64,000 nucleotides of DNA from Neoaquamicrobium sediminum (GCF_013240295.1 NZ_JABETK010000002.1:372001-436000), one strand, 5' to 3'. Shown: positions 1 to 10,318, counted from the stretch's first letter. Notes: a model not told the origin generated them from the sequence alone. Program-made: numbers and translations.

Positions 1-479
1 GTGCTGTTCATGGCGAGCGTGATGCTGCCGCTGTTCCTGCCCGCCGGCATGACCTTTGACCGCTTCCTTCGGGCATTGGTGGGTGTCGCGCTCTTCGCAT
101 CGGCCTACATGGCCGAGGTGGTGCGTGGCGGCCTCCAGGCAATTCCCAAGGGGCAATATGAGGGCGCGGATCGCTCGGTCTCAGCTACTGGCAGTCGATG
201 GGATTGATCGTCCTGCCGCAGGCGCTGAAGCTGGTCATTCCGGGCATCGTCAACACCTTCATCGGCCTCTTCAAGGACACCAGCCTCGTTTACATCATCG
301 GCATGTTCGACCTGCTCGGGATCGTCCGTCAGAATTTCGCCGATGCGAACTGGATTTCGGCGCAGACGCCCATGTCGGGCCTGATCTTCGCCGGGTTCAT
401 ATTCTGGATATTCTGCTTCGGCATGTCGCGCTATTCCATCTACATGGAACGCCGGCTGGATACGGGCCACCGACGGTAG
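1..479 (+). pseudogene. aapM: General L-amino acid ABC transporter permease (AapM type), 3' part, frameshifted
   Basis: Inner-membrane permease of an Aap/Bzt-type general L-amino-acid importer; the gene enters the window from the left. Frame 1 gives the membrane-domain and EAA-loop region up to KGQYEGAD. The frame then breaks, and the text resumes from about base 172 in another frame as [20 protein letters not shown] and runs to the stop at 477-479. Inserting one base after the GAT codon at 169-171 restores the family sequence GADALGLSYWQ. So either one G is missing from the data or the permease is truly broken. aapP follows after 45 bases, which fits an aapJQMP operon. Identity is firm; pseudogene status is doubtful. 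Confidence 0.85.
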
Positions 480-524
480 GGCGGAAGAATAACAACAGGC
501 CAAAGCGCCAAAAAGGGGAATGAT

Positions 525-1328
525 ATGGCCACTGAAAACGCAGTCGCCGCGGACCAGATCGCAATCGACCGATCGCGGATGCAGATTTCGGACACCGAGG
601 TCGCCATCGAGATTGAGGGCATGCACAAATGGTACGGCGATTTTCACGTTCTCAAGGACATCAACCTCAAAGTCATGCGTGGCGAGCGGATTGTCGTTTG
701 CGGCCCCTCTGGCTCCGGCAAGTCGACGATGATCCGCTGCATCAACCGTCTTGAGGAGCACCAGCAGGGACGCATCGTCGTCGACGGTATCGAACTGACC
801 AACGATCTCAAGAAGATCGATGAGGTCCGCCGCGAGGTCGGCATGGTCTTCCAGCACTTCAACCTGTTTCCGCATCTGACCATCCTGGAGAACTGTACGC
901 TGGCGCCGATATGGGTCCGCAAGATCCCCAAGAAGCAGGCGGAGGAAACCGCCATGCACTTCCTCGAGCGGGTGAAGATTCCCGAGCAGGCCAACAAATA
1001 TCCGGGCCAGCTCTCCGGCGGTCAGCAGCAGCGTGTCGCCATCGCGCGGTCGCTGTGCATGAACCCCCGCATCATGCTGTTCGATGAGCCGACCTCCGCG
1101 CTCGATCCGGAGATGATCAAGGAAGTGCTGGAGACGATGGTGGGCCTCGCCGAAGAAGGCATGACCATGATCTGCGTCACCCACGAGATGGGCTTTGCCC
1201 GCCAGGTGGCGAACCGCGTGATCTTCATGGATCAGGGCCAGATCGTGGAGCAGAACACGCCCGAGGAATTCTTCGACAACCCGCAACACGAGCGCACCAA
1301 GCTGTTCCTCAGCCAGATCCTGCACTGA
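525..1328 (+). CDS. aapP: General L-amino acid ABC transporter ATP-binding protein AapP
   Basis: Cytoplasmic ATPase that powers the amino-acid importer with the permease just upstream. The 267-residue protein has Walker [10 protein letters not shown] at 60-68, a Q-loop glutamine near 110, the ABC signature LSGGQQQR at 163-170, Walker B IMLFDEP near 183-189 and the switch histidine in CVTHEMGFA. It has a short variable N-terminal extension and then the polar-amino-acid-transporter type core (HisP/GlnQ/AapP group). A purine-rich ribosome site (AAAAGGGGAATGAT) precedes the ATG. Length and sequence match AapP of rhizobia closely. The gene is intact, unlike the permease gene before it. Confidence 0.95.
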   Translation: MATENAVAADQIAIDRSRMQISDTEVAIEIEGMHKWYGDFHVLKDINLKVMRGERIVVCGPSGSGKSTMIRCINRLEEHQQGRIVVDGIELTNDLKKIDEVRREVGMVFQHFNLFPHLTILENCTLAPIWVRKIPKKQAEETAMHFLERVKIPEQANKYPGQLSGGQQQRVAIARSLCMNPRIMLFDEPTSALDPEMIKEVLETMVGLAEEGMTMICVTHEMGFARQVANRVIFMDQGQIVEQNTPEEFFDNPQHERTKLFLSQILH

Positions 1329-1362
1329 GACGCCCGGCATTTCCTTGAGCCGCGCGACGGGA

Positions 1363-2045
1363 ATGATACGCCGTGCGGCTCTTGCTTTAGCGGTCTTGGC
1401 TGCACTTGCCGCCGTGGCAGCACTTCTGGGCGCGGCGCTGCCGCGTCCGTTCCTTGCGGCCGAGAGCGAACAGGACGCGGGGCCGCTGAGGCGTATCCTG
1501 ATATTTGCCAATCCAATTCATACCGATATTGCGCTGCCGCCGGATCCGGATGTGCTGGCCAGCTTTGCGTTTCTGCGTGAAGACGGCTTGCCGATCGACG
1601 ATCCCGTGGTCGGATGGATCGCGTTCGGCTGGGGTGGGCGTTCCTTCTATCTGGAGACCCCGACCTGGGCCGAATTGAAGCCCGGCCCCGCATTCCGGGC
1701 TCTGACGCTGGACAGGGCCGTCATGCATGTGGCGCTGGCAGGCGAAGTCGACCCGGCGCAGGCTGGCGTTCTTGCGCTCGACCTCACGCCTGCGCAATTC
1801 CAGCGGCTTGTGGATAATGTCCTTGCCAGTTTCACGCGGAATGCCGAAGGCGCCGTCGTTCCGATCGAGGGGCGTTCCTACGGTCCCTACGATCGTTTCT
1901 ACGAAGCAAACGGCTGGTTCAACGCGCTCGTGGGATGCAATGTCTGGACGGCTTCGACATTGCGCTCCGCGGGCTGCGCACCGGGTGGTGGAATCCGCTG
2001 CCTTTGAGCCTGCTCTGGTCCGTCGAAACCTACAATCCGGTCTGA
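1363..2045 (+). CDS. DUF2459 / TIGR02117 family membrane-anchored protein, C-terminus frameshifted
   Basis: Conserved protein of unknown function in the DUF2459 (TIGR02117) family. It has an N-terminal hydrophobic segment (RRAALALAVLAALAAVAALL) and then the family core with IHTDIALP, FGWGGRSFYLETPTWAELK and SYGPYDRFYEANGWFNALVGCNVWTA. The frame as given ends early at 2007. Adding one base near 1972-1976 restores the expected ending LRTGWWNPLPLSLLWSVETY and a stop at 2043-2045. The ATG at 1363 is preferred over the TTG at 1345. The gene follows aapP by about 35 bases on the same strand, but a functional link is not evident. The reaction is unknown. Confidence 0.75.
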
Positions 2046-2060
2046 GAAGGCTGGTTTGTT

Positions 2061-3273
2061 TCAAGGCTCGCCGATATCGCAGCCGTAAAGCCAGTCGAAG
2101 TCGGCGGCGAGCGTTTCCGGTTTGCGCAGCGCGAGCACCCGGTCGCGTACAAAGGCGACCGGACCGGACGCATGCCATGTGAAGCGGTTGAACGCGCCAC
2201 GCGCCGCGACGCGCTTGACCCGCTTGCGCCGCGCGTGTTCGTAAAGCGACAGCGCAGCCGCCAGACTGGTGGGTTCGCAGGCAAGTGCCGCAGCCAGCGC
2301 GACCGCGTCCTCTATCGCCATTGCGGCCCCCTGTGCGGCGTAGGGGCTCATGGCGTGTGCAGCGTCGCCGATCAGCGCGATGCCTTCCTTAGCCGTCCAG
2401 GCGCCGTCCGGCGGCACTTCGTGGATCGGCCAGGTCGTCCAGTGGTCTGCTGCCTGCACCAGTTGTTGAAGGGCAGGGAGGCGCCGCCCATTGCCGCTAC
2501 CAGCATCGACAGGTCAGCCGTGTTGGACCATCTGCGCGTCAACTCCGGCGCGCGCGTCACGGCAACCAGGTTGATCGCCTCACCGGCGCGAACGGGATAA
2601 GCGACCAGGTGAAAGCCGGCGTGCAGCCATGCGGTGACGCGGTCGTTCGGCGGCAGTGCCGCATCCGTTCCGCTCCCCGCCTGCGCGGACGGCAACATCG
2701 CGCGCCAGGCAACATATCCCGAATAGCGGCTTTGCCGCCCATGCCCGCCCAGTTCGCGCAATGTCGACCATACGCCGTCGGCGCCAACTGCGAGTTTGCA
2801 GCCAAACTCCTCGATCCGTCCGTCGCGGTCGACCGAGAGCGTGACCCCATAGTCATGGAACGCGGCGTCGCGCACGGTCGCGCCGGTCGCCAGGTCAATC
2901 TCGGGCTGCCGTTTCACCGTGGCAAGAAGCGCGCTCTGCAGGTCGGCGCGATGGACTGTCAGATAGGGCGCCCCCAGCGGCGCACCGCCTTCTCGCCAAG
3001 AGGGACGGACGCGAGCCGGCCAAGCGTTCGCGCACTGCGGATTTCCACGGCCTCGGCGCGCACCGCGATCGGTTTCAGGATCGAAAGAACGCCCAGCCTG
3101 TCGAGCAGGCGCGTCGCGTTTGGTGAAAGCTGCAGTCCGGCGCCGACTTCTTCCAGCCGGTCGGAGCGTTCGAAAAGCCTGACCTGAAAACCACGCTGTG
3201 CGAGCGCCAGCGCTGCCGTCAGGCCCGCAATGCCAGCCCCGGCAATCGCGATCGGCCCGGCGCGGAGGTCCAC
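2061..3273 (-). pseudogene. FAD-dependent monooxygenase (salicylate-hydroxylase-like), two frameshifts
   Basis: Flavoprotein aromatic hydroxylase family. Three fragments in different frames together make one enzyme of about 400 residues. They are an N-terminal piece with the dinucleotide motif IAGAGIAGLTAALALAQRG and LFERSDRLEEVGAGLQL, a middle piece with VGADGVWSTLRE, and a C-terminal piece with the second FAD motif IALIGDAAHAMSPYAAQGA. One base is missing near the C run at 2971-2975, where the frame should read APYLTVHRADLQ. Another is missing between about 2461 and 2490, before LVQAADHWTTWP. With both repaired the reading frame is continuous. This is either a recently decayed gene or two base-calling deletions. 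The substrate cannot be told. Confidence 0.8.
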
Positions 3274-3280
3274 TTCAGGC

Positions 3281-3526
3281 TCAGGCGGCCTGCGGATGGT
3301 AGAGCGCGCCGGCGGGCGAGGTCTCGGTGGCCTTCAGCTTCGCATTGTAGCGATAAAGCGTCGAGCAGTACGGGCAGACCTTTTCGGCGTCGTCGCCCAT
3401 GTCGAGGAAGACATGCGGATGGTCGAAGGGCGGATTGGCGCCCACGCACATGAATTCCTTCACGCCGATCTCGATCGCGGCGTGACCTGCGTCGTTCTGG
3501 AAATGCGGTATCGCGTGGCCGGCCAT
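3281..3526 (-). CDS. Small zinc-finger protein (zf-CHCC / NDUFS6-like)
   Basis: An 81-residue protein with GVKEFMCVGANPPFDHPHVFLDMG followed by CPYCSTLYRY. This is the CHCC-type zinc site found in bacterial relatives of mitochondrial complex I subunit NDUFS6. The ATG at 3526 is preceded by a GGGAG ribosome site; longer upstream starts lack one. Such proteins are near-universal in alphaproteobacteria, and their role outside complex I assembly is not settled. It sits 7 bases downstream of the broken monooxygenase on the same strand. Confidence 0.85.
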   Translation of the reverse strand: MAGHAIPHFQNDAGHAAIEIGVKEFMCVGANPPFDHPHVFLDMGDDAEKVCPYCSTLYRYNAKLKATETSPAGALYHPQAA

Positions 3527-3684
3527 CGGAAGCTCCCGGATGCTGCAAACTCGAAGCGGATTGCCTGCGTTTGCAGCATAAACCCGGTCTTTGCAAGTCG
3601 ATGATATGAAACTGTCGCAAAAGCCTGTCACGAGGTAGATTGGCGGCTTGTCGCCTGGCAAACCTTTGGGGCACTGAGGAGATC

Positions 3685-5895
3685 ATGAACGAACTGAGAC
3701 CGGCAACGAGTGAATTTACCGGCGAGATGCAGGCGCTGGCGGCCGCGCCCGACGGCAATCCGGACCGGTTCGTGAACCGCGAATTTTCCTGGCTCCAGTT
3801 CAATCGCCGCGTGCTCGACGAATCGCAGAACCCCTGCCATCCGCTTCTGGAGCGCGTGCGCTTCCTGTCGATCTCGGCGACCAATCTCGACGAGTTCTTC
3901 ATGGTGCGCGTCGCTGGTCTGGCCGGCCAGATCCGCGAGGGGATTGCCATAAAGAGCCCGGATGGACGCACGCCCGAACAGCAGCTCGAACTGCTGCTGC
4001 TGGAGGTAAGCCGCCTCCAGGAAGACCAGCAGCAGAGCTATTCGCTGCTGACCGGTCTGATGCGCAAGGAAGGGATCGAGATCGTCCGCGCCACCGCGCT
4101 CGTAAAGGACGAGAAGGCGTGGCTGGACGAGCATTTCATGGAGGCGATCTTCCCGGTGCTGACACCGCTGTCGATCGACCCGGCACATCCGTTTCCGTTC
4201 ATTCCCAATCTCGGTTTCTCGATCGCGCTGAACCTGCGCCACCGCAGACAGGCTGAGGAGATGACGGCGCTGCTGCGCCTGCCCGTAGCCCTGCGCCGCT
4301 TCATCCGGCTGCCGGACCGCAAGAGCACGGTGCGCTACATCGCGCTGGAAGACGTCGTCGGCATGTTTATCGGCAAGCTCTTCCCCGGCTACGAGGTGAA
4401 GGGTTCGGGCACATTCCGCATCATCCGCGACTCCGACATCGAGGTCGAGGAGGAGGCCGAGGATCTCGTGCGCCTGTTCGAAAGCGCGCTGAAGCGCCGC
4501 CGCCGCGGCCAGGTCATTCGCATCGAATTCGATGACGAGATGCCGGAAGGCCTGCGCGATTTCGTTGCCAGCGAGCTTGGCGTCGGTTCGTCGCGCATCA
4601 GCGTCCTGAAGGGGCCGCTGGCGGTCAACCAGATTTCCGAGATCGTGGCTCTCCCGCGCGACGATCTCAAGTTCACGCCCTACAATCCGCGCTTCCCCGA
4701 GCGCATCCGCGAGCATGGCGGCGATTGCTTCGCCGCGATCCGCGAGAAGGACATTGTCGTGCACCACCCCTATGAGAGCTTCGACGTGGTGGTGCAGTTC
4801 CTGCGTCAGGCCGCGCTGGACCCGGAGGTCGTCGCCATCAAGCAGACGCTCTACCGCACCTCCAACGACAGCCCGATCGTGCGCGCCTTGATCGACGCGG
4901 CAGAAAGCGGCAAGTCGGTGACGGCGCTGGTCGAGCTCAAGGCGCGTTTCGACGAGGAAGCCAACATCCGCTGGGCGCGCGATCTCGAGCGCGCCGGCGT
5001 GCAGGTCGTCTTCGGCTTCATCGAGTTGAAGACGCATTCGAAGATGTCGCTCGTGGTTCGCCGCGAAGACGGCAAGCTGCGCAACTACGTGCATCTGGGC
5101 ACGGGCAACTACCACCCGATCACCGCGCGCATCTACACCGACCTGTCCTATTTCACGTCCGATCCGGTGATCGCGCGTGACGTTGCGCAGGTTTTCAACT
5201 TCATCACCGGCTACGCGGAGCCCGCCAACGAGATGCATCTCGCCATCTCGCCGCTGACGCTGCGAAACCGCATCCTCGAGCACATCCGTGCGGAGAAGGA
5301 GTTCGTCGCTGCGGGCAAGCCTGCACAAATCTGGATGAAGATGAACTCGCTGGTCGACCCGACCATTATCGACGCGCTCTACGATGCAAGCCGCGCCGGC
5401 GTGGAGATCGACCTCGTGGTGCGCGGCATCTGCTGCCTTCGTCCGCAGGTGCCGGGGCTGTCGGAAAACATCCGCGTCAAGTCGATCGTCGGCCGCTTCC
5501 TGGAACACAGCCGCATCTACTGTTTCGGCAATGGTCACGGGCTGCCGTCAGACGATGCGATCGTCTACATCAGCTCCGCGGATCTGATGCCCCGCAACCT
5601 TGATCGCCGCGTCGAAACGCTGGTGCCGATCACCAACGGGACTGTGCATGAACAGGTGCTGGGCCAGATCATGCTCGGAAACATCATGGACAACCAGCAA
5701 AGTTTCGAAGTATTGGCGGACGGTACCTCGCGGCGGATGACGCCCGAGGAGGGAGAGGAACCGTTCAACGCGCAGGAATATTTCATGACGAATCCCAGCC
5801 TGTCCGGTCGAGGTGACGCCCTGAAATCCCATGCGCCGAAGCGCATTGCGCAACACAAGCGCCGCAAGAAGGCCAACACAGCCGAGACTGCATGA
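3685..5895 (+). CDS. ppk: Polyphosphate kinase 1
   Basis: Makes inorganic polyphosphate from ATP, reversibly, through a phosphohistidine. The roughly 736-residue protein has the N-terminal PPK motif [20 protein letters not shown] and a middle domain. It also has both phospholipase-D-like catalytic segments, with histidines in KTHSKMS (near residue 451) and [13 protein letters not shown] (near 608). The ATG at 3685 is chosen because CTGAGGAGATC lies just before it; the reading frame also extends upstream to 3640. It overlaps ppx by 4 bases (ATGA), so synthesis and breakdown of polyphosphate are translationally coupled. Confidence 0.97.
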   Translation: MNELRPATSEFTGEMQALAAAPDGNPDRFVNREFSWLQFNRRVLDESQNPCHPLLERVRFLSISATNLDEFFMVRVAGLAGQIREGIAIKSPDGRTPEQQLELLLLEVSRLQEDQQQSYSLLTGLMRKEGIEIVRATALVKDEKAWLDEHFMEAIFPVLTPLSIDPAHPFPFIPNLGFSIALNLRHRRQAEEMTALLRLPVALRRFIRLPDRKSTVRYIALEDVVGMFIGKLFPGYEVKGSGTFRIIRDSDIEVEEEAEDLVRLFESALKRRRRGQVIRIEFDDEMPEGLRDFVASELGVGSSRISVLKGPLAVNQISEIVALPRDDLKFTPYNPRFPERIREHGGDCFAAIREKDIVVHHPYESFDVVVQFLRQAALDPEVVAIKQTLYRTSNDSPIVRALIDAAESGKSVTALVELKARFDEEANIRWARDLERAGVQVVFGFIELKTHSKMSLVVRREDGKLRNYVHLGTGNYHPITARIYTDLSYFTSDPVIARDVAQVFNFITGYAEPANEMHLAISPLTLRNRILEHIRAEKEFVAAGKPAQIWMKMNSLVDPTIIDALYDASRAGVEIDLVVRGICCLRPQVPGLSENIRVKSIVGRFLEHSRIYCFGNGHGLPSDDAIVYISSADLMPRNLDRRVETLVPITNGTVHEQVLGQIMLGNIMDNQQSFEVLADGTSRRMTPEEGEEPFNAQEYFMTNPSLSGRGDALKSHAPKRIAQHKRRKKANTAETA

Positions 5896-7406
5896 TTCAT
5901 ACATCCCAGGGCCGGCTGCAAGATCGCCAGCCACTGTCGATCATCGACATCGGGTCGAACTCGATCCGTCTCGTCGTCTATGAGGGTGTTGCGCGTTCGC
6001 CGACCGTGCTCTTCAACGAGAAGATGCTGGCGGGATTGGGGCGCGGCATCGTAACGACCGGCAAGCTCGACCCTGAAGCCGTTCGCCGCGCTGTGGACGA
6101 GTTCAGGCGCTTCCGGGCGCTATCCGAGCAGGCAGGTTCCGAGTATCTGCACGTGATCGCCACGGCCGCCGCCCGCGAGGCTGAAAACGGCATGGATTTC
6201 ATCCATCGCGCGGAAGAAATCCTCGGCGCTGAGATTCGCGTGCTTTCAGGCCGTGAAGAAGCCCACTATTCGGCCCTCGGCGTCATCTCCGGCTTCCACA
6301 AGGTGGATGGCATCGCCGGCGACCTTGGCGGCGGCAGCCTCGAGCTCGTCGACGTGAAGGGCGAGACGATCGGCGACGGCATCACCCTGCCGCTCGGCGG
6401 CCTGCGATTGCAGGACATGGCCAAGGGTGCGCCGGACGCGGCGGCCCGCATCGCCCGGCGCGAGCTCAAGCGTGCCAGTCTGCTTGCGGGCGGCGAAGGC
6501 CGCACCTTCTACTGCGTCGGCGGCACATGGCGAAACCTCGCCCGCCTTCACATGAACGCCACCGGCTATCCGCTCAACGTGATGCATCACTATGAGTTCG
6601 ACGTCGAAGGTTCCGGTGCCTTCCTGAAGCAGGTTGCCAGCGGCGACATCGGCAAGATGAAGGGCATCGAGCGCATTTCCAAGTCGCGACGGGCGCTGCT
6701 GCCTTACGGCGCCACCGTGCTGCAGGAAATCATTACGGCGATGAAGCCGAAAAACATCGTCGTCTCGGCGCTGGGTGTTCGCGAGGGCTATCTCTATTCG
6801 CTGCTGGAGGAAGAGGATCGCCGCCGCGACGCGCTGCTTTCGGCAGCCGAGGAACTTGCGGTCCTGCGCGCCCGCTCCGTCACCCATGCGCGCGAGCTGG
6901 CGGCGTGGACGGGCGAGGCGTTCGAGGTTTTCGGGCTGGAGGAAAGCGAGGAGGACGCGCGCTACCGGCAGGCGGCCTGCCTGCTCGCCGACATCGGTTG
7001 GCGCGCGCATCCGGAATATCGTGGCACGCAGTCGCTCAACATCATCGCGCACGCATCCTTCATCGGTGTCGACCATCCGGGCCGCGCTTTCATCGGCCTC
7101 ACCAGCCTGTTCCGGCATGAAGGCATCTATGAGGATGCGGTCTCGCCGACGATGCAGGCGCTTGCGGGCGCGCGCCACGTGGAGCGGGCACGCATCCTCG
7201 GCGCGCTCCTGCGGGTGGTCTATCTGTTCTCGGCATCCATGCCAGGCCTCATGCCGCGGCTCAAATGGCGCAAGGGCGAGGGCGACAGCCTCACGCTCGT
7301 AGTGCCTGCCTCGCATGCCGGCCTGCTGGGCGAGCGCCCAGAGGGACGCATGGCCCAGCTTTCAAAGGTGCTCGGCAGGCCGATGGACATCGCCGTCGGC
7401 GAGTGA
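5892..7406 (+). CDS. ppx: Exopolyphosphatase (Ppx/GppA family)
   Basis: Removes terminal phosphates from polyphosphate (and may act on pppGpp). The 504-residue protein has the actin-like phosphate-binding motifs [14 protein letters not shown] near residue 19 and [13 protein letters not shown] near 143. The C-terminal HD-like helical region is longer than in minimal Ppx proteins. The start overlaps the ppk stop by 4 bases. The stop is 14 bases from the convergent DUF899 gene, with no clear intrinsic terminator between them. Confidence 0.95.
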   Translation: MIHTSQGRLQDRQPLSIIDIGSNSIRLVVYEGVARSPTVLFNEKMLAGLGRGIVTTGKLDPEAVRRAVDEFRRFRALSEQAGSEYLHVIATAAAREAENGMDFIHRAEEILGAEIRVLSGREEAHYSALGVISGFHKVDGIAGDLGGGSLELVDVKGETIGDGITLPLGGLRLQDMAKGAPDAAARIARRELKRASLLAGGEGRTFYCVGGTWRNLARLHMNATGYPLNVMHHYEFDVEGSGAFLKQVASGDIGKMKGIERISKSRRALLPYGATVLQEIITAMKPKNIVVSALGVREGYLYSLLEEEDRRRDALLSAAEELAVLRARSVTHARELAAWTGEAFEVFGLEESEEDARYRQAACLLADIGWRAHPEYRGTQSLNIIAHASFIGVDHPGRAFIGLTSLFRHEGIYEDAVSPTMQALAGARHVERARILGALLRVVYLFSASMPGLMPRLKWRKGEGDSLTLVVPASHAGLLGERPEGRMAQLSKVLGRPMDIAVGE

Positions 7407-7420
7407 TCGGGCGGCTGGCC

Positions 7421-8122
7421 TCAGTAGGACAGCTTCGGATACCAGTCCGTGCCGCGTCCGCCGGGCGTGAGATCGAGGATCGACCACAACGAGGCGATGT
7501 CCGGCGCGAGGCGCGGGTCCTGCCCGGGGTCTGCCGCGGCAGACGGCATTTCGGCCGCCCAAAACAGCCGCACTTCGCCGCCCTTGCGTGAAAAGACCAC
7601 CAGCGCCGGGTTCTCCGTGCCGTCCTCGTTGATGAGGCCCAGATCGTTGGCGTAGTCGTCGCCGACCGTCTGCACGAAATCGAGGTGTTGCCAGCCGCGC
7701 TCTTTCGCAAACGCCTGCTGGCGTTCGACCGGGCTGCGGCCGAAGATCTTGAGAGACACCCGCTGCTCGATATCGGCCGCGTTGCCGTCGACCGCGCCGA
7801 GCCAGTTTGTGCACATGGGGCAGGGGCGTTCGCGCTGCGGCCCATACATCCAGAAATAGCTGACAAGGGTGTCGTGCTTTCCGAACAGGTCCGCGAGGCC
7901 GAGGTCGTTCCCTGCAGCATCCCGGAACCTGTAGTCCTTGTCTATGACCGGGCCAGCCGGCAGGGACTGCCGCTGCTCGCACAGACGCGTCATGTGGCGG
8001 CGAAATTCGATCTCCTCGGCCAGCAGCGCCTGGCGCGCCTTGCGGTATGCCTCGCTTTCGCCGGGAAACGGCGGTTGCCTGAGGGCAGCCAGCTCGGCTA
8101 CCTGCGGGAGTGAATTGGCCAT
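7421..8122 (-). CDS. DUF899 family thioredoxin-fold protein
   Basis: A 233-residue protein of the DUF899 family, proteins with a thioredoxin/peroxiredoxin-like fold and no firmly assigned substrate. Visible family marks are LADLFGKHDTLVSYFWMYGPQRERPCPMCTNW, which carries a CPMC pair at a peroxidatic-type position, then VQTVGDDYANDLGLINEDG and the C-terminal PALVVFSRKG. The CxxC suggests redox activity, which is inference. Its neighbours are two small reductase-like genes on the same strand. Confidence 0.85.
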   Translation of the reverse strand: MANSLPQVAELAALRQPPFPGESEAYRKARQALLAEEIEFRRHMTRLCEQRQSLPAGPVIDKDYRFRDAAGNDLGLADLFGKHDTLVSYFWMYGPQRERPCPMCTNWLGAVDGNAADIEQRVSLKIFGRSPVERQQAFAKERGWQHLDFVQTVGDDYANDLGLINEDGTENPALVVFSRKGGEVRLFWAAEMPSAAADPGQDPRLAPDIASLWSILDLTPGGRGTDWYPKLSY

Positions 8123-8194
8123 GTCAGCAACTCCTTCTTTTGCGACCTTACTGAAAGACGCACTGCGTTTGCCGGTTCCGACAATCCTGCAACG

Positions 8195-8737
8195 TCAAGT
8201 CGGCCGGTCGGCGGGAACATAGGTCAACCTGACCGCTTCCTCGCCGATGCGCTCGCTTGCCGTCAGCCGCAGCTTTGGCGGGGGAGAGGCAAAGTACGGC
8301 TTGCCGCTGCCAAGGGCGACGGGATGGACGTAGAGGCGGTAGGCGTCGATCAGGCCAAGCTCTGTCAGGCTCTGTGCCAGCTCCGGCCCGCCGACCTCGA
8401 TTTCACCGTCGAACTCTTCTTTCAAGCGGTATACCGCCGCGCCGACATCTCCGGTGATCAGCGTCGCGTTCGGGCCGACTGACTGCAACGAGCGCGACAC
8501 GACCCATTTCGGCTGGTTGCGCCAAGCCTCCGCGAAGGCTCGGAGATCCGGCGTCCACTCCGGATGCTCCTCGTCCCAATAGCGCATCACTTCGTAGAGG
8601 CGTCGTCCGTAAATACTGCCTGTCTGTTCCTGCGCCTGCTCGATGAAATGCTGAAACAGTACGGGGTCGGGCCCGAATTTGTCGTGGTCGACGTAACCGT
8701 CGAGCGATACATTCATGCCGAAAACGAGCGTTGCCAT
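8195..8737 (-). CDS. Dihydrofolate reductase family protein (RibD C-terminal-like)
   Basis: A 180-residue protein of the RibD_C/DHFR-fold superfamily, small NADPH-dependent reductases whose bacterial stand-alone members mostly lack known substrates. Visible are MNVSLDGYVDHDKFGPDP, GRRLYEVMRYWDEE and EVGGPELAQSLTELGLID (nucleotide-binding GG region). It ends in the typical VHPVALGSGKPYF segment. The ATG at 8737 has an AGGGAGG site about 9 bases upstream, better than the longer in-frame start at 8761. A second, divergent family member follows next to it. Confidence 0.85.
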   Translation of the reverse strand: MATLVFGMNVSLDGYVDHDKFGPDPVLFQHFIEQAQEQTGSIYGRRLYEVMRYWDEEHPEWTPDLRAFAEAWRNQPKWVVSRSLQSVGPNATLITGDVGAAVYRLKEEFDGEIEVGGPELAQSLTELGLIDAYRLYVHPVALGSGKPYFASPPPKLRLTASERIGEEAVRLTYVPADRPT

Positions 8738-8822
8738 GGCGTTGGTCCTCCCTGGCGCCACGTAACCGGGGCGCGTTCGATAGCGGATAGGGGATGTAAA
8801 CGGGTACGAGACGCTGACGTGG

Positions 8823-9374
8823 TCAAGCCATGGCGTAGCGCATCAACACGCCGCCGTTTGAGAGTGCTTTTGCCTCCAGCAGCTTCAACGAGGTCTTTTC
8901 CTTGGCCGTCTTGAACAGCGGCGTGCCCGCGCCCCGAAGCACCGGCGCGATGCAGATGCGGTATTCGTCCACGAGACCTTCGGCGATCAGCGTCGTGAGC
9001 AGGTCGGCGCTGCCGAACACGTAGATGTTGCGGCCGTCCTCGGCCTTCAGTCGGCGGATCGCGTCGCCGACGTCACCTTCGATCAGCGTCGAATTGTTCC
9101 AATCGACGCGCTTGAGCGTGCGCGAGGCGACGAGCTTCGGCACCGTGTTCATCGCCGTGCCGATCTCACCTTCGCTGTTCTCGGTCCAGTGCGCTGCCAT
9201 GCCCTCGTAGGTCTTGCGGCCGAAAAGGATGTAATCGAGGTCTGCCAGTTGATCGGTCGACAGTTTCTCCAGTTCGGGACCCCACACGGTTTCGTGGAAG
9301 TCGAGCTCCCAGGGTTCCGTTCCCTCGAAATAGCCATCGAGCGTTGCGACGTTCCAGGCGATTAGCTTGCGCAT
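8823..9374 (-). CDS. Dihydrofolate reductase family protein (RibD C-terminal-like), second copy
   Basis: A 183-residue RibD_C/DHFR-fold protein. MRKLIAWNVATLDGYFEG begins the fold, and IYVFGSADLLTTLIAEGLVDEYRICIAPVLRGAGTPLF is the typical C-terminal half (seen at about residues 120-160). The start at 9374 is set by AGGGAGAAAGACA just before the ATG; the open frame continues upstream without family similarity. It is only distantly similar to the neighbouring 8195-8737 gene. Two long direct repeats lie just upstream and may be operators. Confidence 0.85.
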   Translation of the reverse strand: MRKLIAWNVATLDGYFEGTEPWELDFHETVWGPELEKLSTDQLADLDYILFGRKTYEGMAAHWTENSEGEIGTAMNTVPKLVASRTLKRVDWNNSTLIEGDVGDAIRRLKAEDGRNIYVFGSADLLTTLIAEGLVDEYRICIAPVLRGAGTPLFKTAKEKTSLKLLEAKALSNGGVLMRYAMA

Positions 9375-9392
9375 TGTCTTTCTCCCTAATCT

Positions 9393-9454
9393 GATTGCTA
9401 ATTGCAACCGGTATGTGACTTCTCTCACATCCGATTGCTGATTGCAAGTGGTAT
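9393..9454 (-). promoter_or_regulatory. Pair of 22-base direct repeats upstream of the RibD-like reductase
   Basis: Two copies of a 22-base word, GATTGCTAATTGCAACCGGT.. at 9393-9414 and GATTGCTGATTGCAAGTGGT.. at 9433-9454, match at 19 of 22 positions. Their starts are 40 bases apart, close to four helical turns. They lie 19-80 bases before the reductase start on the minus strand, which suits binding of a repressor or activator. The regulator is not identifiable here. Confidence 0.45.
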
Positions 9455-9532
9455 TCTTTGAAGCTCGCAAAGGTGCCCGAACCGGACGGGAGAGGGTGCC
9501 GGCCCGGGTTGTGCGCAGCAGGCGGTCTGGTT

Positions 9533-10114
9533 CTACAAATCCGGCGCCGGATACCGCTCCCAGAAGCCTGGAGCGGGCTCCGTCTGCTGCACGACATCGA
9601 CCAGCACACCGGCCGGATCGCGTGTCATGAAGCGGCGCTGGCCCCATTCCTCATCCGTCAGAGGATGCACGATCGGCGCGCCGCTGGCTGAAAATCGCTC
9701 GTAGATGGCCGCTGCATCACTGACCTCGACGGTCAGGATCATGCCGAGCCCGCTGAAGGATTCGGGGCCGGGCGGATTGGACGGGTGATCGGGATGCATG
9801 AATGCCAGCGTCGCGCCGCGCGTCTCGCCGTCGGCGGGGCCGGACAGATAGACGAACCAGCTTACCTCGAACAGTACGTCGAACCCGAAATGCGTGACGT
9901 AGAAGTCGCGCGCTTCGAACAGCGCCGGCGTGGTGATGAGCGGGTAGAGGTCGCGAACTTTCATGGCCTGTTCCTCCTGCGGTGTGGCAGCATTGTCTGC
10001 AAGGGCGGCTGTGGACGGTGCCGTGGCGGCCAGCATTGCGCCGGCGACGAGGCTTGCGATCGCGCGCGCGCAACGGCGCGCCGGCCCCCGCCTGGGGCGG
10101 CTCTGGTATTTCAT
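9533..10114 (-). CDS. VOC (glyoxalase/bleomycin-resistance fold) family protein with optional signal peptide
   Basis: A vicinal-oxygen-chelate fold protein: DLYPLITTPALFEARDFYVTHFGF starts the fold, and ERFSASGAPIVHPLTDEEWG and RRFMTRDPAGVLVDVVQQ end it. Two starts look usable. The longer form (193 residues, start 10114, AAGGAA site) begins with twin-arginine-like basic residues, a hydrophobic stretch and an alanine-rich cleavage region near ALADNA, as in an export signal. The shorter form (143 residues, start 9964) has a stronger GGAGG site and begins MKVRDLYPLIT, like ordinary cytoplasmic VOC proteins. The substrate is unknown. Confidence 0.8.
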   Translation of the reverse strand: MKYQSRPRRGPARRCARAIASLVAGAMLAATAPSTAALADNAATPQEEQAMKVRDLYPLITTPALFEARDFYVTHFGFDVLFEVSWFVYLSGPADGETRGATLAFMHPDHPSNPPGPESFSGLGMILTVEVSDAAAIYERFSASGAPIVHPLTDEEWGQRRFMTRDPAGVLVDVVQQTEPAPGFWERYPAPDL

Positions 10115-10318
10115 GGCAGGTTCCTTTCTTGTGGGGGCAGGTGGTCACATGACCACCAGGCCTGCCGCGAGATTAGGCTTTGCCGGAAGCATAACAATTA
10201 TCCGCAAGGTAATGGCGAAGACGAGCTTTGCGGTAATCGGCCGGGCACCTTGGGGGCCGCTCCCCATCCTCGCACCGACAAGCGGTGCATGACACACAAT
10301 CGGTCTTCTCATGTGGTA

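Noticed and set aside
3628..5538. 636-codon open frame on the minus strand opposite ppk
   Set aside because: Antisense shadow of a high-GC gene: no ribosome site, low-complexity His/Arg/Asp composition, and ppk on the other strand has full family motifs.
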